From NCBI RefSeq assembly GCF_016917755.1, contig NZ_CP070326.1:1426001-1490000 (forward strand): DNA of 64,000 nt, in the 5' to 3' direction. This DNA is from Streptomyces noursei. Its GTDB lineage: Bacteria > Actinomycetota > Actinomycetes > Streptomycetales > Streptomycetaceae. The notes under the pieces were generated by a model. That model did no database searches. It saw only the letters and a list, made by a program, of their open reading frames with translations, and was not told the DNA's origin. This document shows positions 1 to 7,812 of the stretch, in pieces. Made by a program: the position numbers and the translations under genes. How positions within the stretch are numbered: position 1 is the stretch's first letter; the number at the start of each line of letters is the position of its first letter.

Positions 1-164
1 GCCCCGTCCGGGACCGGCGGCGGCGCCTGGCCCGGCATGGGCGGCACTGCCTGCTCCGGGGCCGGTGCCGCCGGCACCCCGGCGGGCGTCCCCTGCCGGA
101 GGGGCTGGGTGGGGCGGTTCTCGACGTAGCCCTGGCGGGGGTCCGGCTGGGAAGTCTCACTCAC
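1..164 (-). CDS. Proline-rich hypothetical protein, N-terminal part only
   Basis: An open frame on the minus strand starts with GTG at 164-162, about 7 nt after a GGCGAG Shine-Dalgarno-like stretch, and runs without a stop off the left edge. The translated part begins MSETSQPDPRQGYVEN and is rich in Pro, Ala and Gln, as in the disordered N-termini of many Streptomyces membrane or regulatory proteins. No domain lies inside the window, so the function is unknown. The start and frame are supported by the ribosome-binding site and codon bias only. Confidence 0.5.
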   Translation of the reverse strand, partial: MSETSQPDPRQGYVENRPTQPLRQGTPAGVPAAPAPEQAVPPMPGQAPPPVPDG

Positions 165-381
165 GGGGCAACTCGCCTTTTGTGCGTTCCGATTTCGCCG
201 CCGGGAGCGCCATGGTCAGGTCCCATGGCCCGGGCCCGGGGCGAGGGCGCCCCTACGCCCCGAGGCGACAGGGGGAAGTCTGCCGCCGGGCGATGTCATG
301 TCGATGAAATCTCGCTGACGCGACCGACGGACCGGGTGCGGCGGGCGGCGGTCGCCCGGGGCGGGACGCCGGTGCGCCGGG

Positions 382-860
382 CTACCCGGCGGTCGCCGGC
401 ACCGCCCGCTCCCCCGGTCCCGCGTACGAGGCCAGCGGCCGGATCAGGGCGTTGTGGGCGAGTTGTTCGGTGATGTGGGCGGTCCAGCCGGTGATCCGGC
501 TCATCACGAAGATCGGGGTGAAGGTCGGGGTGTCGAAGCCCATCAGGTGGTAGGCGAGGCCGGCGGGGTAGTCGAGGTTGGGGTGGATGCCCTTGCGGGT
601 GAGCACGGCCTGGCGCAGGGCGGCGTGGAGCGTGGCCAGGCGGCTGGTCTCGAGGTCGGCGGCACGCGTCACGAGCCGGTCCAGGGCCGTCTGCATGAAC
701 GGGACGCGGGAGTCGCCGTGCCGGTAGACGCGGTGGCCGAAGCCCATGATCCGGCGTTGGCGGTGAAGGTGGAGGCATTGAAGCTGTGTTCGGCGTAGAG
801 GACGAGGGAGATCTCGAAGCAGCGGACGAGGTCCGCGTCGGGCACGGTGCCGAAGCACAT
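382..860 (-). pseudogene. prpC: Remnant of 2-methylcitrate/citrate synthase (prpC-like)
   Basis: Two minus-strand frames together give the C-terminal half of an actinobacterial citrate-synthase-fold enzyme. The first frame (about 860-755) carries FEISLVLYAEHSFNASTFTA, a conserved citrate synthase segment. The second frame (about 755-382) carries IMGFGHRVYRHGDSRVP and HLMGFDTPTFTPIFVMSRITG, with a normal C-terminal end. The first half of the enzyme is absent. Roughly 60 residues that normally separate NASTFTA from the GFGHRVYR block are deleted, with a frame change at the junction. GDSRVP and the FVMSRITGWTAHI block resemble actinobacterial methylcitrate synthases more than housekeeping GltA. 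The gene cannot give an active enzyme. It points the same way as the broken prpD and prpB near 20-21.8 kb and is probably the other end of the same operon. Confidence 0.85.
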
Positions 861-877
861 GTGGAAGATTTGATACG

Positions 878-941
878 CAGATGCCGCCGCACCTCGCCTG
901 ACCTGCTACTTAGCGGGTCTGACGAGGTGCGGCGGCATCTG
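878..941. repeat. Perfect 19-bp inverted repeat at the prpC breakpoint
   Basis: The arms CAGATGCCGCCGCACCTCG (878-896) and its exact complement (923-941) are separated by 26 nt. The repeat lies between the broken end of prpC (about 860) and the IS5-family element (from about 977). It could be a terminator, a remnant of a mobile-element end or a recombination site. It lacks a T-run on either side, so a simple intrinsic terminator is not the best reading. Confidence 0.7.
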
Positions 942-976
942 TGGGACTTTTCTGGGACTTTGGGCCCGCGGTGGGC

Positions 977-1866
977 TAAGAGGTCCTAACAAAGGCGTTG
1001 GACGTGTCTGTAGGTGATGAGACATGTAGCGAGCCCGAGGAAGGCTTCATGGATGTCGTCCCGTCGCTCCCATCGGATGCGCAGGCGACGGAAGCCGTGC
1101 AGCCAGGCGATCGTCCGTTCGACGACATACCGGAAGACGCCCAGGCCGGAGCCGTGTGGCTCGCCTCGCCGCGCGATCACGGGACGGATGCCGCGCTGCC
1201 ACAGCAGACGCCGGTACTTGTCGTGGTCGTAGCCACGATCGGCGAACAGCGAGTCGGGCCGGTGCCGGGGCCGGCCGACAACCCCGGCGACAGGGGGGAT
1301 CTTGTCGAGCAGAGGCAGGAGCTGGGTGACGTCGTTGCGGTTGCCGCCGGTCAGCGACACCGCGAGTGGGATGCCCCGAGCGTCGGTGACGACGTGGTGC
1401 TTGCTGCCCGGCCGTGCGCGATCGACCGGACTGGGACCGCTTTTGGGCCCCTACGGGCCGCCCGCACATGGGAAGAGTCAATCACCGCCCGGGACCAGTC
1501 CAGCTTCTTCGCCGACCGCAGCTTCTTCAACAGCAGCACATGCAGCTGGTCCCACACCCCGGCGGCATTCCAGGCGGCCAGCCGCCGCCAGCAGGTCATG
1601 CCCGAACCGAAGCCCAGCTCCTGCGGCAGGTACTCCCACTGGATGCCGGTGTGCAGCACGAACAGGATCCCGCACAACGCCTGCCGGTCCGGCACCCTCG
1701 GCCGCCCCTCAACCAGCTTCGGCCCCGGCTTGGGCAGCAACGGCTCGACCAACGCCCATAGTTCATCCGACACGATCCACGGCCGCGACTGACGCTTCCC
1801 CACGACCAGACCAACGAGCAAATAGGCCAGCAGTCACATGATCAACCACTTCTGTTAGGAGTTCTA
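977..1866. mobile_element. IS5-family insertion sequence (IS427-like organisation)
   Basis: A complete small IS with imperfect terminal inverted repeats: GAGGTCCTAACAAAGGCG at 980-997 and the complement of GAACTCCTAACAGAAGTG at 1847-1864. TA dinucleotides flank it at 977-978 and 1865-1866, consistent with the TA target duplication of this group. It encodes a two-frame DDE transposase on the minus strand. It sits between the prpC remnant and the acyltransferase gene, at the left edge of the segment that appears inserted in prpDBC. Confidence 0.8.
986..1803 (-). CDS. IS5-family transposase, OrfA/OrfB joined by -1 frameshift
   Basis: OrfA is read from GTG at 1803 (alternative TTG at 1821) to a stop at 1351 and carries the first catalytic Asp in AVIDSSHVRAARRGPK. 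OrfB occupies the -1 frame from about 1440 to 986. It carries the second Asp (SLFADRGYDHDKYR) and the Glu (VVERTIAWLHGFRRLR...RWERR) of the DDE triad. At 1441-1447 the minus strand reads CCAAAAG. Slippage of the tRNA on AAA by -1 restores the family sequence GPKSGPSPVDRARPG that joins the two halves. This is the arrangement known for IS427-type IS5 elements, so the element is probably intact and active rather than frameshifted by decay. Confidence 0.8.
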
Positions 1867-2016
1867 AAAGGGGCACGTCCCAGAAAGCCACGCGATGTGA
1901 GAGTGGAAGCAAGCGCAGTGCGGTGCCGTTGTGGTCGACTGATCGCTTGCACAGGCCCAAGGAGGCTCCCCGAGCGAGCCCAGGGCACGGCTGAGCCCAG
2001 GGCCACGACAGACAGG

Positions 2017-3342
2017 TCAATCCCTCGCGCCCGCGGCAGACGTGGCGCTTTCCGACTCCGACGCAGCCGGACCGGCAAGAGCGCACAACTCGTCAAACGC
2101 CGCGCTCCACATCTCGGGGAGACTGTCTGCGCCCTTCAAAGTGCGGTCGGTAGTGAAGCACACGAACGAGGTCCCGGCGTAGCGTGAGATCGCGACAGCG
2201 ACGCGGTGGCCCGCCGGCAGGAAGACGATGGGGAGGATCTGCTGCACGCTGCGGCCCAGCACGCGCAGCGGGATGGGAGGTCCGGCCACGGTGGTTGCGA
2301 GCAGAGTGTTCACGTTCGGGCGGAGGTTCCGCTGCAAGCCCCAGGAGAGAACGGGGCCTGGCAGTAGCTGCAGCAGGGGCGGCAGAAGCGCATGCGTGGC
2401 CAGCCGTTTGGCCGTGCGGCTGCGCTGGGCGATTTCGTTGAGCCGAGCCAGAACATCGGGTTCGTCGATCGGCAGAGAGATCCGAGAGCTGACGATCCTG
2501 TTGCCATGCGTGTCGCGCTCGTTGGTGCGGCGGATGCTGATGGGGACCAGGGCTGTGACCTGTCCGTCCGGTCGCAGCCCGCAACCGGCGTACCAGTCAC
2601 GAAGGGCTCCGGTGAGGGCTGCGAGGATAACGTCGTTGGGTTGCGCGCCCAAGGCATGCGCACAGGACACGAGCCTTCGGTAGTCGGCCTGTGCCCAGAC
2701 GTACCTCATCCCGTCGGCGCCGGCGCGTGTGCCGGGAGTCAGCACACTGGCACGGGGGACTCCCAGCAGAGGTGCGACCAGCGCACGGACTGTGCGCGCC
2801 GAGGTGAGCACGGTGAAGCGGCCGATCCGAGCCGGGCTCTTGGGCATGGGCGCTGTTCGCGAGGGCAGGCGGTCGCGATCACCAACCGGTACTGCGGGAG
2901 TGAAGCCTGTCCCCGGGATGCTCGCCAGACGCGAGAGCAGCTGGATCCCACCGACTCCATCGATCAGCAGGTGATCAAATCGAATGGCCAGGGCGAACCT
3001 CTGCGGCGCGTAGCCCACCATCCAGACGTCCCAGCCTTCATCAGGGAGGCTGGCTGAGTAGCACTCACCCAATACCTCTCCCAGCTTCGTTTCGTCCGGC
3101 GCCTCTGCCAGCGTCACCTGATGTTCGAGGATTCCAGCCGAACCCGGCCGCGAAGCGGTGGGCACATGACCGGTCAGGGTCGACACCAGGTCAAGCAGCT
3201 CAGCACGGGTGGGATGTTCACCCTCGCACAGGAACACAAAACCGATCGCCGTGGAAGCATCGGGATTGCGCCGCTGATAGGACTTCCAACCTGCAGTGAG
3301 GTGATCGCCCCTCACTGCTGGCTTTCCCCAGGGGACCTTCAT
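2017..3342 (-). CDS. WS/DGAT-like O-acyltransferase of the PUFA-type cluster
   Basis: About 441 residues resembling wax ester synthase/diacylglycerol acyltransferases, which move an acyl group from CoA or ACP to an alcohol. The catalytic region near residue 140 reads FDHLLIDGVGG. The family motif is HHxxxDG, and only the second His and the DG are kept here. The C-terminal WSD1-like half shows PNDVILAALTGALRDW and GNRIVSSRISLPID. The ATG at 3342 is chosen because AAAGGTG lies 6 nt upstream; an in-frame GTG at 3351 overlaps that site. It follows the SDR gene on the same strand after a 214-nt gap with no gene, so it may be co-transcribed and may move the product of the synthase onto an acceptor. 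Substrate unknown. Confidence 0.7.
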   Translation of the reverse strand: MKVPWGKPAVRGDHLTAGWKSYQRRNPDASTAIGFVFLCEGEHPTRAELLDLVSTLTGHVPTASRPGSAGILEHQVTLAEAPDETKLGEVLGECYSASLPDEGWDVWMVGYAPQRFALAIRFDHLLIDGVGGIQLLSRLASIPGTGFTPAVPVGDRDRLPSRTAPMPKSPARIGRFTVLTSARTVRALVAPLLGVPRASVLTPGTRAGADGMRYVWAQADYRRLVSCAHALGAQPNDVILAALTGALRDWYAGCGLRPDGQVTALVPISIRRTNERDTHGNRIVSSRISLPIDEPDVLARLNEIAQRSRTAKRLATHALLPPLLQLLPGPVLSWGLQRNLRPNVNTLLATTVAGPPIPLRVLGRSVQQILPIVFLPAGHRVAVAISRYAGTSFVCFTTDRTLKGADSLPEMWSAAFDELCALAGPAASESESATSAAGARD

Positions 3343-3556
3343 CGAAATCACCTTTCGGAGTGGCAGACCGAAGTACCTTCGGGGTCAACGAGCCTGCACG
3401 GCGTGGGGTATGCCCTGAAGGCGCCACGTGTCGGCAATTCGCGGTTCGGGCTTGAAAGCGGCACTTTTTGGCTTGGCGTCCTGGGGTGCCGCTTCCCGGC
3501 CTGCCTAACCCCAACGTCTACACCGATGGGGCTCGCACTGTGGCCAAGCTGCCTGG

Positions 3557-4567
3557 TCACTGGAGTTCCCAGGTGTCGCGGGGCAATTCGACCAGGTAGT
3601 TGATCATGTGGCGCAGGGCGGTCTCGCTCGATTCGGGGGTGGGGGCTGTGGGGCCGGTGGGGATGCGCCCCAGGGAGGTGGGGAAGGCGTCGACGTCGTT
3701 GTAGGCGGTCATCAGGTTGGCGGCGCGCTGGATGACGCTGGGCGCGGCGGAGGTTGAGCTGCGGGCGAGGACTGCGTTGATGACTGTGTCGGCGACTGCG
3801 GGGTCGATGAGACGGGTACGGAAGACCGCCTGGTCGATGTCGCGGAGTTCTTCGTCGTTCTGGGCGCGGGCGGCGGAGGCGTCGTAGGCGATGTCGATGA
3901 TGCGTTCCATCGGCAGGGCGGCCGGGCCCGCGGTGATCCAGTGGTCGCCGCGCGCGCTGTGGTCTCGGGCGAGTGCGGCGAGTGCGGCGGCGACAGTATC
4001 CCGGGGGATGAGGTCGACATGGGTGCCTGGGGTGCAGGGTAGGAAGGGCATCTGGCCGGAAAGGGCGACGCCGAGCAGGTAGTGGAATGCCTGGAGACGG
4101 GGGACTTCCCCCGAGTGGGAGTCTCCGATCACGGTGGAGATCCGGGCAATGCAGCTGGGCAGGCCGGACTCGCGTACCAGTGTCTCGCCGGCGGCTTTGG
4201 AGGCCGCATAGGCGCCGAAGGGGGTGTGGTCGCCCGCGCGGGAGATGAAAGCGGTGGAGCCGTGCACGAGGTGGGCGCCGGCGTCCTCGGCGAACCGCAG
4301 GACGTGGCCGGTTCCGACGACGTTGACCCGGTGCAGGTGCTCGGGCGTGATCGAGAAGTTCACGCTCGCCGCGCAGTGCACGACGGCGTCGACTCTGGCC
4401 GCGAGGTCGCGGTAGTCGGCCGGGTGGAGGCCGAGCCAGGGCCGGGTCACGTCGCCGCGTACGGACGGCGTGCCGACCGGCTTGTGGTGGGTGAGCGCGA
4501 TGGCTTCGTCCAGCTCGCGCAGCAGCGCGGAGCCGACGATGCCGGAGGCTCCGGTTACCAGGATCAT
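3557..4567 (-). CDS. Extended SDR / thioester-reductase-like NAD(P)-binding protein
   Basis: 336 residues with an N-terminal Rossmann motif (TGASGIVGSALLREL, residues 5-19), VDAVVHCAASVNFS near residue 65 and the catalytic YAASKAAGE (YxxxK) near residue 140. This is the layout of NAD-binding-4/male-sterility and thioester-reductase domains, which reduce an acyl thioester to an aldehyde or alcohol; some related extended SDRs act on sugars. The ATG overlaps the TGA of the upstream dehydratase gene (ATGA), so the two are translationally coupled. A reductive release of the ACP-bound chain, feeding an alcohol to the downstream WS/DGAT-like enzyme, is an inference from position. Confidence 0.7.
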   Translation of the reverse strand: MILVTGASGIVGSALLRELDEAIALTHHKPVGTPSVRGDVTRPWLGLHPADYRDLAARVDAVVHCAASVNFSITPEHLHRVNVVGTGHVLRFAEDAGAHLVHGSTAFISRAGDHTPFGAYAASKAAGETLVRESGLPSCIARISTVIGDSHSGEVPRLQAFHYLLGVALSGQMPFLPCTPGTHVDLIPRDTVAAALAALARDHSARGDHWITAGPAALPMERIIDIAYDASAARAQNDEELRDIDQAVFRTRLIDPAVADTVINAVLARSSTSAAPSVIQRAANLMTAYNDVDAFPTSLGRIPTGPTAPTPESSETALRHMINYLVELPRDTWELQ

Positions 4568-7500
4568 GGGGTCCTCACGGTGGCGGAGTCGTCGTCCCAG
4601 CTGACGTTGTCGAGGCCGGTGACCTCTACGGTTCGCGGGTGGACGCCGATTGTCCGGGCGATGTGTTCCTTCAGGGCGATATGCGGAAGCCAGTCCGTGG
4701 CACGGGTACCGTCGGGCAGGCCATAGACGGCGTTGGCGGTTCCCGTCAGGACGTCGATCCGCCCCACGTCGCTCCGTCGCAGCACACCGTCCGAACCTGT
4801 CAGCAGCAGGCGGGAGTCGGGGTGGCCGTCACGCAGGTAGGCGCGGCGGGCGGGGCCGGAGACCTCGGCCAAGGGGCCGGCCGGGATGAGCATGTTGACG
4901 ATCTGGAAGGAGACCAGCACGCTTTCGTCCCGGCACAGTTGGACGTCGACCGCGACGAGATCGTCCGGCAGCACACCGGCGAACCTGGCTTCCACCTCGA
5001 TCTCGCCGCAGTCCGGCAGGGGGGCGAACACGGCGAGCCGGGTGAGCTGGTGCGGGAAGGACATTCGGCCGGGCCCGATGGCCGGTTCCCACCGTTGCAG
5101 CTCGTTGTGTGGGATGACGTGCAGTGCGGCGTCCAGCAGTCCTTGGTGCAGTGCGCCGCGCGGCACTGAGCCGCGCCCGGCGTCGAGCATCCCGCTCGAT
5201 CCGGCGGAGCCCCTCCGCAACGCCGTCAGGTACTGGAAGCTCGGACCGTGAAAGAGCTCCGCGCCCTCGTATGGGTCCGGCACGTCCACGAGATCAGGCA
5301 GGGGGGCGAAGCGTTCCGGACGGGGTGGCGGCTCGAATCCGACCGTTGCGTCGGCTACCGGTGCGAACCTGGAGAGCGCGCCGGCCTCGTGCCATACCGC
5401 GAGCCGCGCCGTGTCCCCCGCGCAGGTCATGCGAAGCCGGGTCGGGCCGGTGACCGGCAGCCACCGCTGCACGCGCAGGTCATGCAGTACGCGGACTGGG
5501 CGCCCGGCGTGGTCACTGGCCGCTCGGGCGAGGAGGTCGGCTGTTGACATCAGCGGTACGGCCGGCACCGTCCAGGTGGGGCAGTGGTCCGCCAGCCAGG
5601 TGTCCGAGCGGGGGTCGAGCACGGTGTCGACGGTGGAGGGTGAGTCCGGTGTGCCGGGGACCGCACGTACCCTCAGGCGAGGGACGTGGTAGGCCCTGCG
5701 GCCGTCCACCCAGAGCCATGCCTCGGCCTCGGCGTGCCCGCCCTGGGGCCCCAACTCGACGTCCAGCACGTCCAGCTCGATGGTGACGAGGGCGTCGGTC
5801 GGTACGACCTGGCCGCGGTACGTCCACGAGGCCGGCACGACCGATTCGAACCGGAACCCGTCGCCGACGCCACACTCGACCAGGTAGTAGCACAGGAGCT
5901 GGCACATCGCCTCGATGCCGAGTGAGCCGGGCTGTACCGGGTCGTTGAAGAAGTGCGCCTTGAAGTACCAGGCATCGGCCCGCACGTCGCATTCGGCACG
6001 CAGCCGTCCGAGTCCGGCGGGGCCGCCTTCGGGCCAGTACCCGGTGATCCGGTCGAGCATCAGCAGCATCGGGCCGGGCAGGCGGGCGGAGTGCCCGAAG
6101 AACCGCGCGGGCCGGGACCGGAGGTCGGTGACCGGGCGGTCACAGGGCAGGGCCAGTCGGGTGCGGTCCGCGTCCGTCACCGGCAGGCCGGTCTGGGACG
6201 TCAACTGGGCCGCGTGCGTCAGGGCGAAGACCGCGGTGCCCTCCAGTGCGGGAACGCCGTCTGCCTCGCAGCGGATCCGGAACGTCTCCACCACCGTGCC
6301 GTCCCAGCGGTCCAGCCCGACGAACTCCACAGCGGTCTTCAACGACCGTACGTCCGGCGGCACTTCGCGGGTGGTAGTCAGGTGGCCGTCGAGGTTGCGG
6401 ATCCGCAGCTGCGCGTCGGTCGTCCGGGCTGCCAGGTAGCCGGCGAGAAGGCCACAGGGCTGAAGTGCGGCCTCCATCAGCGCGGCGGCTGGGAGCGTTC
6501 CGCTCTGCTCGCGGAACCACACCTGCTCGGGCACGTCGTACTCGGCGACCAGGTGGCTGCCGGGCCGGGGGGCTCCAATGGTGGCGGACACCTCGGTCAG
6601 CCGGGTGATGAACAGGTACGGCGGTCCCGGCAGCCGGAAGGCATCGTCACTCGCGCCGGGGAAGATCTCGTTCACCGGTCCCCACGCGCTGGCGAGCATC
6701 GCCGCGTGGTCGTACCGGACCGAGCCCACGGTGGCGGCGGCCGGATCGTCGTGGCCGCGCAGGCCGGCGAGCACGCGGGGCGGTCCCGGATTGCCGGTGC
6801 GTTGGACGGTGGCTGGGCCGAGGAGCCGCCAGTGCGTCAGGGGCGTGTCCGGTACGAGATGGACCGCGAGCCCTTCGGCTCGCATCACCACCCGGTTGTC
6901 GATCGTGCAGACCGCATCCGCGTGCACGGTCGTGTCCGTCATCGACCGGATCGTGATGTGGTAGCGGGACGTTCCGTCCGGGGCGTTGGCGAGGAACCGA
7001 ACACGGGCGGGCTCGTCCGGCTGCGGCTCGAACCGCCAGCCGTCGCGGTGGACCGTGCAGCAGGTTGCGGCGAGTTGGAACGAGAGCGCCTGGAAGCAGC
7101 CTTCGAGCAGCGCGGCAGGTGTCCGCCATTCCTTCGGAAGGGTGCGTCCGGTCGCGACGAGCCCCATCGAGGGGGCGAACGCGGTGATTTCATGCAGCAG
7201 GAGCGTGCGGCGCGAACCGAGACCGGGGCTGCGGACATGGGCGCGCGTCAGCTCCCAGTCGTTGCCGGTGAAACAGTCGGCCGGGCGGCCCTCGGCGAAT
7301 GCCGTGACCTCGCCGGGGCCGAATCCAGCGCCCGTGTGCTCGGGCGGCAGGCCCTGGCTCAGGCCCTCCGACTCGGTGCCGCGCAGCGACAGCAGGCCGT
7401 CGACCCTGCCCCGGAAGGAGCGCCCGCTGAGGGTCAGCGAGCTCAGTAGCCGCTCACCCGGCGCGGGGAGCCCTTGGTGGAAGGCGAGTTCGCAGTCGAG

Positions 7501-7812
7501 CACCCCGTCGCGCTGCGGCAGCAGCTCCAGCAGGTCGTGCACCAGGGCTCCGGCCGTCATCCGGCCTGCCCTGTCGAGGTACCAGCCGCCGAGGTCGACA
7601 ACGGTGTGAGCAGTGCGCGCGGGACTGCCTGCCGGTTCGGGGCGTGGCATGTGAAGGTCCGCCTGAGCGGCGAGGAAGCGCTCGTGAAGGTCGGTGGCCA
7701 GCCGCAGCTGTTCGGAGATCAAGCCTGCGGCATCCGCCGGGGCCGGGGCCGGGGCCGGCCGATGGGACGTCGGGGGCCGGGGCATGATCTCGACGCCGGC
7801 CACGTCATCCAC
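4564..7812 (-). CDS. PfaC-like multidomain dehydratase without KS-CLF
   Basis: 1082 residues composed of hot-dog folds. Residues about 80-340 form a diverged dehydratase-like unit. A FabA-like tandem lies at about 345-730; its second unit has WYFKAHFFNDPVQPGSLGIE, with the catalytic His and the PGSLG loop typical of PUFA synthase DH domains. A PKS-type DH lies at about 745-1020, starting WLADHCPTWTVPAVP. PfaC of EPA/DHA synthases has KS-CLF in front of its DH pair. That part is absent here, so the only ketosynthase of the cluster is in PfaA. The last 35 residues (from HIALKEHIARTIG) are unexplained. GTG start; the gene overlaps the pfaA-like stop by 8 nt. It should supply dehydration and possibly isomerisation in chain building. 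Confidence 0.8.
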   Translation of the reverse strand: MDDVAGVEIMPRPPTSHRPAPAPAPADAAGLISEQLRLATDLHERFLAAQADLHMPRPEPAGSPARTAHTVVDLGGWYLDRAGRMTAGALVHDLLELLPQRDGVLDCELAFHQGLPAPGERLLSSLTLSGRSFRGRVDGLLSLRGTESEGLSQGLPPEHTGAGFGPGEVTAFAEGRPADCFTGNDWELTRAHVRSPGLGSRRTLLLHEITAFAPSMGLVATGRTLPKEWRTPAALLEGCFQALSFQLAATCCTVHRDGWRFEPQPDEPARVRFLANAPDGTSRYHITIRSMTDTTVHADAVCTIDNRVVMRAEGLAVHLVPDTPLTHWRLLGPATVQRTGNPGPPRVLAGLRGHDDPAAATVGSVRYDHAAMLASAWGPVNEIFPGASDDAFRLPGPPYLFITRLTEVSATIGAPRPGSHLVAEYDVPEQVWFREQSGTLPAAALMEAALQPCGLLAGYLAARTTDAQLRIRNLDGHLTTTREVPPDVRSLKTAVEFVGLDRWDGTVVETFRIRCEADGVPALEGTAVFALTHAAQLTSQTGLPVTDADRTRLALPCDRPVTDLRSRPARFFGHSARLPGPMLLMLDRITGYWPEGGPAGLGRLRAECDVRADAWYFKAHFFNDPVQPGSLGIEAMCQLLCYYLVECGVGDGFRFESVVPASWTYRGQVVPTDALVTIELDVLDVELGPQGGHAEAEAWLWVDGRRAYHVPRLRVRAVPGTPDSPSTVDTVLDPRSDTWLADHCPTWTVPAVPLMSTADLLARAASDHAGRPVRVLHDLRVQRWLPVTGPTRLRMTCAGDTARLAVWHEAGALSRFAPVADATVGFEPPPRPERFAPLPDLVDVPDPYEGAELFHGPSFQYLTALRRGSAGSSGMLDAGRGSVPRGALHQGLLDAALHVIPHNELQRWEPAIGPGRMSFPHQLTRLAVFAPLPDCGEIEVEARFAGVLPDDLVAVDVQLCRDESVLVSFQIVNMLIPAGPLAEVSGPARRAYLRDGHPDSRLLLTGSDGVLRRSDVGRIDVLTGTANAVYGLPDGTRATDWLPHIALKEHIARTIGVHPRTVEVTGLDNVSWDDDSATVRTP

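Noticed and set aside
878..941. Intrinsic terminator for the IS or prpC
   Set aside because: The 26-nt loop and absence of a T-run on either side are atypical; kept as an unexplained inverted repeat.
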